From Longimicrobium sp. (lineage in GTDB: Bacteria > Gemmatimonadota > Gemmatimonadetes > Longimicrobiales > Longimicrobiaceae), in NCBI RefSeq assembly GCF_036388275.1, contig NZ_DASVSF010000002.1, positions 62,001-126,000 of the forward strand: a DNA stretch of 64,000 bases. Reading direction: 5' to 3'. The position numbers and the translations under genes were made by a program. Within the stretch, counting starts at the first letter, position 1. Each line of letters begins with the position of its first letter. The notes beneath the pieces were generated by a model. That model made no database searches. It saw only the letters and a list, made by a program, of their open reading frames with translations, and was not told the DNA's origin. This document shows, piece after piece, positions 57,575-64,000 of this stretch.

Positions 57575-57619
57575 GTACTAGGATGCTAATACACTAATGC
57601 GCCACGGCATCGCCGTCAA
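57575..57619 (-). promoter_or_regulatory. Promoter and operator of the ABC operon
   Basis: On the minus strand, -35 TTGACG (57614-57619), a 17-nt spacer and -10 TAGTGT (57591-57596). An imperfect inverted repeat GTATTAG-CATC-CTAGTAC (57575-57592, one mismatch) overlaps the -10 and the predicted start. It is the AT-richest stretch nearby. The likely ligand is the YtrA-type regulator at 52587-52982. Sites are seen; the link is inferred. Confidence 0.68.
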
Positions 57620-57664
57620 GGATGTTCTGCGGGGCGACGTAACGGCCCCCCGGCCGGGCCGTGG

Positions 57665-58216
57665 CTACGGGACGGCGAGCGAGATGCCGATCCCCATTCG
57701 GCCCTCCGCGGCCTGCACCAGGCTGACACGGTAGCCGTCGTGGCGCACGGGCTCCCAATCCTTCGTTCCGATCACCAGCCCCGCCAGTGCGCCCGGGAGC
57801 GCGAAATAGGTGGCGCCGAGGCCAAAGCCCAGGGCGCCGAACTGCGCGTGCTGTGATCGATCGCAGTTATCGCACTGCCCGGTCGCCAGCGCGGCACCGA
57901 TCACCCCGCCCACCCCGGCGCCGATGGCGGCACCCTTCAGCATGCCGCGCACGAGATTGCGGCCCGCCGCCACCTCGGCCTGCGTGATGCCGGCGATGGG
58001 TACCGCGACCATCCTGGACCCGCGCCGGATGAACACCGTGTCGCCCACGACGTCGCCGATGGGCCCCTGGACACGGCGAAGCTCCGGCCCCCGCAACCGC
58101 ACCACCGAGTTCCGCGGAAGCGCATCCAGCGCCCGCGCCATCTCCTGCGCCATGGCGGGACGCGGCAGGACAGAGGCGACGAGGAGGAGCAGGGCGAAAG
58201 CGAGGTGCCCGGACAT
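57665..58216 (-). CDS. Secreted glycine-zipper protein
   Basis: 183 residues from the ATG at 58216 (MSGHLAFALLLLVASVLPRP), signal peptide ending near AMA/QE. A glycine-zipper-like membrane segment follows (GMLKGAAIGAGVGGVIGAAL), with a CDNCDRSQH pair of Cys. The first part (RRGSRMVAVPIAGITQAEVA) resembles small outer-membrane-associated proteins. Convergent relation: none; the M20 gene stop lies 15 nt upstream on the same strand, so they may be co-transcribed. No family assigned. Confidence 0.68.
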   Translation of the reverse strand: MSGHLAFALLLLVASVLPRPAMAQEMARALDALPRNSVVRLRGPELRRVQGPIGDVVGDTVFIRRGSRMVAVPIAGITQAEVAAGRNLVRGMLKGAAIGAGVGGVIGAALATGQCDNCDRSQHAQFGALGFGLGATYFALPGALAGLVIGTKDWEPVRHDGYRVSLVQAAEGRMGIGISLAVP

Positions 58217-58230
58217 GTGTGTGGTCCCGT

Positions 58231-59769
58231 TCAGCGGGGCATGGTCATCACGGCCGCGATGGATTCGATGCCGTCCCACAGGTTCTGCAGCCGCAGGTTC
58301 TCGTCCTCGGCGTGCTGGTTGTTGTCGTGGTTCACGATGGGCAGCGTGATGGTGCGCGCACCCGGCAGCGCCTCGCTGATCAGGGAAAGCGGCAGGCTGC
58401 CCCCCAGCGTGGGCACGGCATACACGGGGTCGCCCGTGGTGGACTGCACGGCGCGCAGCACGGCGCGGGAGATGGGCAGGTCCATGGGCGTGCGCTCGGC
58501 GTTGTAGCCGCCCGGCCTCACGATCACCCGCGCGATCCGGGCGTGCGCCCGCCGCTCGTCCGCGGTCGGCGCACGGTCCAGCACCAGGTAGCCCTGCGCC
58601 CGGATGAAGTCCGCCAGCCGCTGCGCCTGCCGCCGGTGGTCGTTGCCGCGAACCAGGCGCAGGTCCAGCACGGCCGTGGCTTCGGTGGGGATCACGTTGC
58701 GCGCGCCCGCCGTGATTCCGCCGCTCTCGAAGCCGTTCACGTTCAGCGACGGCTGCGCGATCAGCTCCGTCAGGGTGCGGCCCGCGCCCTCGGGCGCGGC
58801 GATCCCCAGTTCCGTGCGGAGCTGCTGATCGTACGCCGGAAGGGCGCGCATGGCCTGCGTTTCCACCGACCCCAGGGGCTCGACGTCGTCGTACCAGCCG
58901 GGGATCAGCACGCGGCCGTCGTCGTTCTTCATCGCCGCCAGCAGCTGGGCCAGGCGCATGGCGGGGTTGGGCGCCCAGTTGCCGTAGTGCCCGGAGTGCA
59001 GCGGGCGCACGGGCCCGTACACCGTCACCTCCACGTTCACGTCGCCGCGTACGCCGAACACCACCTGCTTGTTGCCGTTCTGGTGCACCGGCCCGTCGAC
59101 GATGACCCACGCGTCAGCGGCCAGCAGCCCGGCGTTCCGCGCCAGGATGCTGGTCAGGTGCGGAGAGCCCGCTTCTTCCTCGCCCTCGAAGAAGATCTTC
59201 AGGTTGGATGTAGGTGTGGCCCCGGACGCCCGCAGCGCGTCCACCGCCGACAGGATGGCCATCACCCCGGCCTTGTCGTCGGACGACGAGCGCGCGTACA
59301 GGCGCCACTCGGGATCGATCGGCTGGCTGGCGGCCGGCAGGGGCACGGGTCGGCCGCCGCGGTCCGCGCGCGCCGACAGCAGCACCGGGCGCCAGGGATG
59401 CGTGACCGTCCACTTGCTGCTGTCGGTGGGCTGGCCGTCGTAGTGCGCGTACAGCACCAGGGTGCGCGTGGCTCCCGGCACCATCCACTCCCCGTATACC
59501 GACGGGGGAGCCGTGGAATCCGCCGCTTCCATCAGGCGTGGACGCAGCCCCCGGCGCTCCATCATCGCCACGAGATGCGCGGCGTTGCGGCGAATGTTCG
59601 CGCGGTCGCTGGCCACGTTGGGAATGGCGAGCAGGTCCACGTACTCGCGCAGGATGGCGTGCTCGTTGGCGCGGGTCCACTCGCGGACGGACGGCGTCTG
59701 CGCGGCCGCGGGTAAGGCGAGGGCGAGCGAGAGAGCTGCGGCGAGGGAAACGCGGCGCATCATCGGCAT
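58231..59769 (-). CDS. M20 family metallopeptidase, secreted
   Basis: 512 residues from the ATG at 59769 (MPMMRRVSLAAALSLALALP); starts at the Mets at 59763 or 59760 are also possible. The signal peptide is cleaved near AAAQ. M20 zinc motifs: LYAHYDGQP (His, Asp), RSSSDDKAGVM (bridging Asp), FEGEEEAGSP (Glu-Glu), plus late STTGDPVYAVPTLGGSLPL. It probably hydrolyses dipeptides or other amide bonds in the periplasm. It belongs to the DapE/carnosinase-like group by the placement of motifs; substrate unknown. The 271-nt gap upstream contains an intergenic hairpin at about 59855-59885. Confidence 0.9.
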   Translation of the reverse strand: MPMMRRVSLAAALSLALALPAAAQTPSVREWTRANEHAILREYVDLLAIPNVASDRANIRRNAAHLVAMMERRGLRPRLMEAADSTAPPSVYGEWMVPGATRTLVLYAHYDGQPTDSSKWTVTHPWRPVLLSARADRGGRPVPLPAASQPIDPEWRLYARSSSDDKAGVMAILSAVDALRASGATPTSNLKIFFEGEEEAGSPHLTSILARNAGLLAADAWVIVDGPVHQNGNKQVVFGVRGDVNVEVTVYGPVRPLHSGHYGNWAPNPAMRLAQLLAAMKNDDGRVLIPGWYDDVEPLGSVETQAMRALPAYDQQLRTELGIAAPEGAGRTLTELIAQPSLNVNGFESGGITAGARNVIPTEATAVLDLRLVRGNDHRRQAQRLADFIRAQGYLVLDRAPTADERRAHARIARVIVRPGGYNAERTPMDLPISRAVLRAVQSTTGDPVYAVPTLGGSLPLSLISEALPGARTITLPIVNHDNNQHAEDENLRLQNLWDGIESIAAVMTMPR

Positions 59770-60040
59770 GGACGCGGGTTGGAAGAGCGTGTGTGAATGG
59801 CGAATGGTCGTGCGAAGAGGCGGCTCGCGCAACCGTGGTGCCCCTCCCCCGGCCCCTCCCCGCACGGAACTGCTGTGCGGAGAGGGGGGAACTTCGTTCA
59901 ATCTCCGTTCGCCTTGTTGCACCCGCCGCCGGTTCACTAAACTACGGGGCTGTCCGCCGGTCCCCACGAGCGTCATCGATACGCACATCATCCGAACGCA
60001 GCCCACAGGAGACGGTGATGCGCGGCACGCTCGAGGGCTG

Positions 60041-61294
60041 ATGGGGGCCATGGAAGGCCCGCGTGCCCGGCGACCGCTGGGCCGCGCGGCCATGCCGAAC
60101 CCCCGCCGGAGAGACCGTCTCCTTTCCGCGCTCTCCCGCAGGACCAGCTCTGGCCGGTTCATCCCCGAAATCGACGGCCTTCGCTTCGTCTCCATCGCCC
60201 TGGTCGTCCTCTTTCACCTGGACGTGTACGTGGCCGGGAGCTCCACGGCCGCCTACGCCGTTCCCCCGGACGCGGAGCCGCTGGCGGGCATGGTCCGGCA
60301 CGGCAGCTGGGGCGTGCACCTGTTCTTCATCATCAGCGGGTTCGTGCTGGCCCTGCCCTTCGTCTCCTACCACCAGGCGGGAGGAGAGAAGGTGCGGCTG
60401 CGTGCCTACTTCGCCCGGCGCCTGACCCGGCTGGAGCCGCCGTACGTCGTGGCCGTGCTGGGGACCTTCATGATGGCGCTGGCGGTGCGTCCCGGCGGCC
60501 ACGCCCCGTCCGCCGCCGAGCTTGTCGCGCACCTGCTGTACCTGCACAACGTCGTCTACGGGTGGATGTCCACCTTCATCACCATCGCCTGGTCGCTGGA
60601 GATCGAGGTGCAGTTCTACCTGGCCGCGCCGGTGCTCGGAAGGCTGTTCTTTTCCATCGGCCACACCCTGCGCCGCCGCGCCGCCATCGGGGGCGCCGCG
60701 CTGCTGGCCATCGCGGCGCAGGTGGTGCTCGCGCGGACGGGGATCGCGCTGCCCCGCACCCTCCTGCTCTACATCCAGTTCTTTCTCGCGGGTTTTCTCC
60801 TGGCCGACGTGTACGTGACGAGCTGGAAGGGTGCGCCGAGGCACGACTGGCGATGGGACGGGGTGTGGATCCTGGGCTGGGCGGGAATGCTGGCCGCCGT
60901 GCGAAGCCCGTCACCCGCAGTGCTGGCCCTGGGCTTTCCCGCGGCCGCGCTGGCGACCTTCGCGGCCACCTTCCGCGGGATATGGTTCCGGCGCCTGCTG
61001 ACCAACCCGTGGATCGTCACCATCGGCGGGATGTGCTACACCATCTACCTGCTTCACAACCCGGTGATCGTCGTCGCGGGGCGCTTTTCGACCCGGTGGC
61101 TGCGCGGGGACGACTACGGAGTAGACCTGCTGCTGCAGGCGGTGACGGTGCTGCCCGCGGTGCTGCTGGTGAGCACCCTGTTCTTCGTGCTGGTGGAGCG
61201 CCCCTGCATGGACCGGCACTGGCCGCGCAAGCTGCATGAGCGGTTCCGGCCGTCCACCCCCGAGGTGAACAAAGTTTTCCGCAAAACCCCGTAA
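60041..61294 (+). CDS. Acyltransferase 3 family membrane protein
   Basis: 417 residues from the ATG at 60041 (MGAMEGPRARRPLGRAAMPN); the Met at 60092 is also possible. Ten or so membrane segments. Family marks: RFIPEIDGLRFVSIALVVLF then HLDVYVAGS, a WGVHLFFIISGFVLALPF stretch, RRLTRLEPPYVV and YTIYLLHNPVIVVAG. OafA/YrhL-type enzymes transfer acyl groups to surface sugars or other envelope molecules from a cytoplasmic donor. The gene is divergent from the M20 peptidase. Confidence 0.9.
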   Translation: MGAMEGPRARRPLGRAAMPNPRRRDRLLSALSRRTSSGRFIPEIDGLRFVSIALVVLFHLDVYVAGSSTAAYAVPPDAEPLAGMVRHGSWGVHLFFIISGFVLALPFVSYHQAGGEKVRLRAYFARRLTRLEPPYVVAVLGTFMMALAVRPGGHAPSAAELVAHLLYLHNVVYGWMSTFITIAWSLEIEVQFYLAAPVLGRLFFSIGHTLRRRAAIGGAALLAIAAQVVLARTGIALPRTLLLYIQFFLAGFLLADVYVTSWKGAPRHDWRWDGVWILGWAGMLAAVRSPSPAVLALGFPAAALATFAATFRGIWFRRLLTNPWIVTIGGMCYTIYLLHNPVIVVAGRFSTRWLRGDDYGVDLLLQAVTVLPAVLLVSTLFFVLVERPCMDRHWPRKLHERFRPSTPEVNKVFRKTP

Positions 61295-61348
61295 CTCAAT
61301 TCGTACTTTTCGCCCTACGCACTTCAGCCCTGGCGCCCCGACTTCATC

Positions 61349-61781
61349 TGTCATCCAGAGGCCCGGGCGCACCGAACCTGCCCGCAGCACATTCTACGCG
61401 GGCCGAAGGATCTAGCCTGCGTCACTCCTGAACCAAGGCGCGGCAGCGGCACGGAACTCCGGATCTCGGTGCGGGACCGGAGACGCACCCGGCGCCAGCC
61501 TCGCTCCGGCCGTTGAATTCAACCGCCCCGGACAGGGCTGCGCTTGTCGCTCCGCTCTTTCCCACGCACCAAAAAACCCGAAGTGTACCCCCTCTCCCAC
61601 GCTGTTTGTGGGAGAGGGTGGACGAGCCTGAGCGAGGACGGGTGAGGGCCCCACGGCAGCCGAGGCCTTGGCTACCGTGACCGCTGCCGCGCCCGGGCTG
61701 GTACGTGTCCGCGGCTAGATCCTTCGGCCCGCGTGGGATGAGGTACGGGCCGGTGTGGTGCGCTCGGGCCTCTGGATGACA
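61349..61781. repeat. 433-bp element with 101-nt inverted arms
   Basis: Arms 61349-61449 and 61681-61781 are imperfect inverted repeats of equal length. The outer 25 nt match with one difference (TGTCATCCAGAGGCCC start); a perfect 20-nt block is ACGCGGGCCGAAGGATCTAG (61396-61415) against its complement at 61715-61734; the inner ends CGCGGCAGCGG / CCGCTGCCGCG also match. The 231-nt centre contains the CCCTCTCCCAC/GTGGGAGAGGG hairpin (61590-61618). The gap 61295-61892 has no gene. This resembles a non-autonomous palindromic or MITE-like element. Confidence 0.72.
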
Positions 61782-61892
61782 CGGCCCCGAGGATTGGTCG
61801 GGCTGGCGTTCGACGCCCCGCCCCTGAATGACAGAACCGCGCCGGGACGATGCCTCGTCCCGGCGCGGTTTCGGTGTAGAGCGAGGCTGAGG

Positions 61893-63608
61893 CTAGATCT
61901 TCGCCGCCGTGGGGGCCGCGCCGGGGGCGCGCAGGTCCTTGCGGATGATCTTGCCGATGGGGCTCTTGGGCAGCTCGCTGCGGAACTCCACCTGGCGCGG
62001 CACCTTGTACGCCGCCAGCGACTCGCGGCAGTGCTTGATCAGCGCGTCGTCGGTAAGCGACGCGTCCTTCTTGACCACGAACGCCTTTACCGCCTCGCCC
62101 GAGTGCTCGTCGGGCACGCCGATCACCGCCACCTCGAGCACGCCCGGGTGCGCGGCCGCCACCTCTTCCACCTCGTTGGGATACACGTTGAAGCCGCTGA
62201 CCAGGATCATGTCCTTCTTGCGGTCGACGATCTTGAAGTACCCGTCCTCGTCCATCAGCGCCACGTCGCCCGTGAACAGCCACCCGTCGCGCAGCACCTT
62301 GGCGGTCTCTTCCGGCCGCTGCCAGTAGCCCAGCATCACCTGGTCGCCGCGGCAGATCAGCTCGCCCGGCTGCCCCAGCGGCACGTCGGCGCCCGACTCG
62401 TCCACGCAGCGCACCCAGGTGGAGGGAAGCGGAATGCCGATGGTCCCTTCCTTGACCTTGTGCACCGGGTTGAAGCTCACCACCGGCGACGCCTCCGTCA
62501 GGCCGTAGCCTTCGACCACCGGCGTGCCGACGACCTCCTGCCAGCGCTTGGCCACGGAGCCGTGAAGCGCCATCCCGCCGGCCACGGACAGCTTGAGCTT
62601 GGGCGGGTTCTGCCGGAACCACTCCTCGTTCGCCAGGGCGTTGAACAGCGTGTTCACCCCCGAGAACCACGAGATCTTGTACTTCGCCAGCGGCTTCTGG
62701 AGGTTGGAAGGCGGCCGCGGGCTGGGAATCAGCACGTTGTGCCCGCCGATCTGGTAGAAGAGCAGCAGGTTGACGGTGAACGCGAAGATGTGGTACAGCG
62801 GGAGCGCCGTCAGGATGGACTCCGTCCCCGCCTTCAGGTACTCGGCGTTCATCTCGATCATCTGGGCCGTGTTCGCAAGCAGGTTGCGGTGCGAAAGCAT
62901 GGCCCCCTTGGAGACGCCCGTGGTGCCGCCCGTGTACTGCAGCGCCGCCAGGTCGTCCAGGTTCACCCCGTCCAGGTACTTGCGCGTGTCCGTTCCCGAC
63001 GCCAGCGCCGCCCGGCCCGCCTTGAGCGCCGCCTGGAAGGTGGTGTGCGGAACCGTCGTAGGCGGAAGCTGCTTCTTGGCGTACTTGAGCACCGCGCGGA
63101 TCAGCGTGCCCTGCAGCGCCGAGAACCACTCGGTGATGCGCACCGTCACCACCGTCTCCACCTTGGTCTTGGGCAGCACCGGGGGGAGCCGGTCGGCGAA
63201 CAGGTCGCTGATCACCAGCACCCGCGCCCCCGAGTCGCTGAACTGGTGCACCATCTCGGGCGGCGTGTAGAGCGGATTGGTGTTCACCGCCACGCACCCG
63301 GCCTTGAGCACCCCGAACAGCACCACGGGGTAGGCCAGCGAGTTGGGCATCTGGATGGCCACCCGGTCGCCCGCCTTCAGCTTCAGCGTTTCGCGCAGGT
63401 AGGCCGCGAACTCGTCGGAAAAGCGCTCCGTCTGCTCGTACGTAAGCACGCCCGCCATGCCGTTGGGCATCACCTGCGTGAACGCGGGCGTGGTGGCGTA
63501 GCGGGCGGACTGCTGCCGCACCATGTCGGGCAGGTGCTTGTACGGGATGGGGCCGATGTCGGGCGTGGAGCCGGGCGCGTAGTGCGAAACCCACGGACGG
63601 TCGCTCAT
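61893..63608 (-). CDS. fadD: Long-chain fatty acid-CoA ligase
   Basis: 571 residues beginning MSDRPWVSHYAPGSTPDIGP. AMP-binding motifs: LQYTGGTTGVSKGAMLSHRN (P-loop), VVEGYGLTEASPVVSFN (A5/A4-like), WLFTGDVALMDEDGYFKIVD and RKKDMILVSGFNVYPNEVEE, with a C-terminal KVPRQVEFRSELPKSPIGKI carrying the adenylation lysine. It activates fatty acids to CoA esters through an acyl-AMP. Length is normal for FadD. No operon partner is visible; the upstream gap holds the 433-bp element on the other side. Chain length specificity cannot be read. Confidence 0.94.
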   Translation of the reverse strand: MSDRPWVSHYAPGSTPDIGPIPYKHLPDMVRQQSARYATTPAFTQVMPNGMAGVLTYEQTERFSDEFAAYLRETLKLKAGDRVAIQMPNSLAYPVVLFGVLKAGCVAVNTNPLYTPPEMVHQFSDSGARVLVISDLFADRLPPVLPKTKVETVVTVRITEWFSALQGTLIRAVLKYAKKQLPPTTVPHTTFQAALKAGRAALASGTDTRKYLDGVNLDDLAALQYTGGTTGVSKGAMLSHRNLLANTAQMIEMNAEYLKAGTESILTALPLYHIFAFTVNLLLFYQIGGHNVLIPSPRPPSNLQKPLAKYKISWFSGVNTLFNALANEEWFRQNPPKLKLSVAGGMALHGSVAKRWQEVVGTPVVEGYGLTEASPVVSFNPVHKVKEGTIGIPLPSTWVRCVDESGADVPLGQPGELICRGDQVMLGYWQRPEETAKVLRDGWLFTGDVALMDEDGYFKIVDRKKDMILVSGFNVYPNEVEEVAAAHPGVLEVAVIGVPDEHSGEAVKAFVVKKDASLTDDALIKHCRESLAAYKVPRQVEFRSELPKSPIGKIIRKDLRAPGAAPTAAKI

Positions 63609-63852
63609 TCCTGCCTCCTGAGGGGTGAGAAGGCTGCTGCCCCGGGTGGCTGGGGGCCAATTCCTCCTAGCTTACACAAAACCCACTGCTGGCGCCAGAC
63701 GGACGTACGTTCGCAATGAGCACTACTCAGGATGGTGCGCGCGGCGAGTTCCCGAACAGCAGTTTTTATCTGTGCTCGGGCGGGTACGGTCCCTGCAAAC
63801 GGTCCCGCTCCCGATTTTCGCCAACACGCACTCCGAGCAGGAGTTACGAACC

Positions 63853-64000
63853 ATGCTGGACCGCGATCCGATGTCCGGGCCCAAGGTGTCGAAGAAGGAC
63901 ACCGACCAGCCGTACCCCGGCACCGACAAGGACATGAAGCCGGGTGCCGACCACGGCGAGGAAAGCTACACGGGCTGCGGAAAGCTCGAGGGGCTGGCCG
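63853..64000 (+). CDS. Hypothetical protein, 3' truncated by window end
   Basis: Starts at the ATG at 63853 with AGGAG 9 nt upstream. The 49 codons visible read MLDRDPMSGPKVSKKDTDQP, then YPGTDKDMKPGADHGEESYT and GCGKLEGLA, a small hydrophilic, Asp/Lys/Gly-rich protein. No family was recognised. The end lies beyond the window. Confidence 0.58.
   Translation, partial: MLDRDPMSGPKVSKKDTDQPYPGTDKDMKPGADHGEESYTGCGKLEGLA

Noticed and set aside
63716..63937. Plus-strand frame starting MSTTQDGARGEF before the last gene
   Set aside because: No ribosome site, Arg/Pro/Ser-rich drift, and it overlaps the better-supported start at 63853 in another frame.

Overview
The window is 64 kb of dense, high-GC chromosome. 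It carries several hybrid histidine kinases, many lipoproteins with clear lipoboxes, tandem ABC/permease operons and long genes linked by ATGA or GTGA overlaps. Gene content and codon use suggest a Gemmatimonadota bacterium of the Longimicrobium type. That placement is inference from style, because no rRNA or tRNA gene was seen in the window.

Layout. 1-3.2 kb: two sensor kinase genes and a DUF2164 gene. 3.3-5.2 kb: a DUF433/DUF5615 toxin-antitoxin pair behind a promoter-operator, and a DUF3800 gene whose C-terminus looks frameshifted. 5.4-11.2 kb: a Big2/beta-helix lipoprotein, a small zinc-ribbon operon, a PAS protein and another hybrid kinase. 11.5-28.7 kb: a defence island with a DUF2779 nuclease, a type III restriction-modification pair, an HTH gene, a nucleotidyltransferase/partner pair, a SNF2 helicase-AIPR pair, a methyltransferase, an SPL-like radical SAM enzyme and a DUF4268 nuclease. 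Four of these proteins show PD-(D/E)xK-like signatures. 28.9-29.4 kb: a decayed copy of the thiC 3' end. 29.6-32.4 kb: a compact export cluster of a beta-propeller lipoprotein, two Cys-rich secreted mini-proteins sharing one motif, a small secreted protein and a type I signal peptidase. 32.5-34.5 kb: intact thiC with a TPP riboswitch and attenuator.

34.7-41.2 kb: a lipoprotein, two tandem TPR membrane paralogues, a GH20 hexosaminidase lipoprotein and a sodium/solute symporter. 41.6-48.1 kb: a four-gene redox operon of tyrosinase, a LodA/GoxA-type CTQ oxidase, a lipocalin-like protein and a LodB-like flavoprotein. 48.4-57.6 kb: a small membrane protein, then a seven-gene ABC operon that includes a permease fused to an M1 aminopeptidase, a YtrA-type GntR regulator, a second ATPase and three tandem membrane paralogues. 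A promoter with an overlapping inverted repeat lies upstream. 57.7-64 kb: secreted proteins, an M20 peptidase, an acyltransferase, a 433-bp element with 101-nt inverted arms, an acyl-CoA ligase and a gene cut by the window end.

The three most distinctive units are the Cys-rich peptide/propeller/signal peptidase cluster (29.6-32.4 kb), the defence island with its SNF2-AIPR and nucleotidyltransferase pairs, and the tyrosinase-CTQ oxidase operon. Function calls rest on motifs and family resemblance read by eye; no database search was run.
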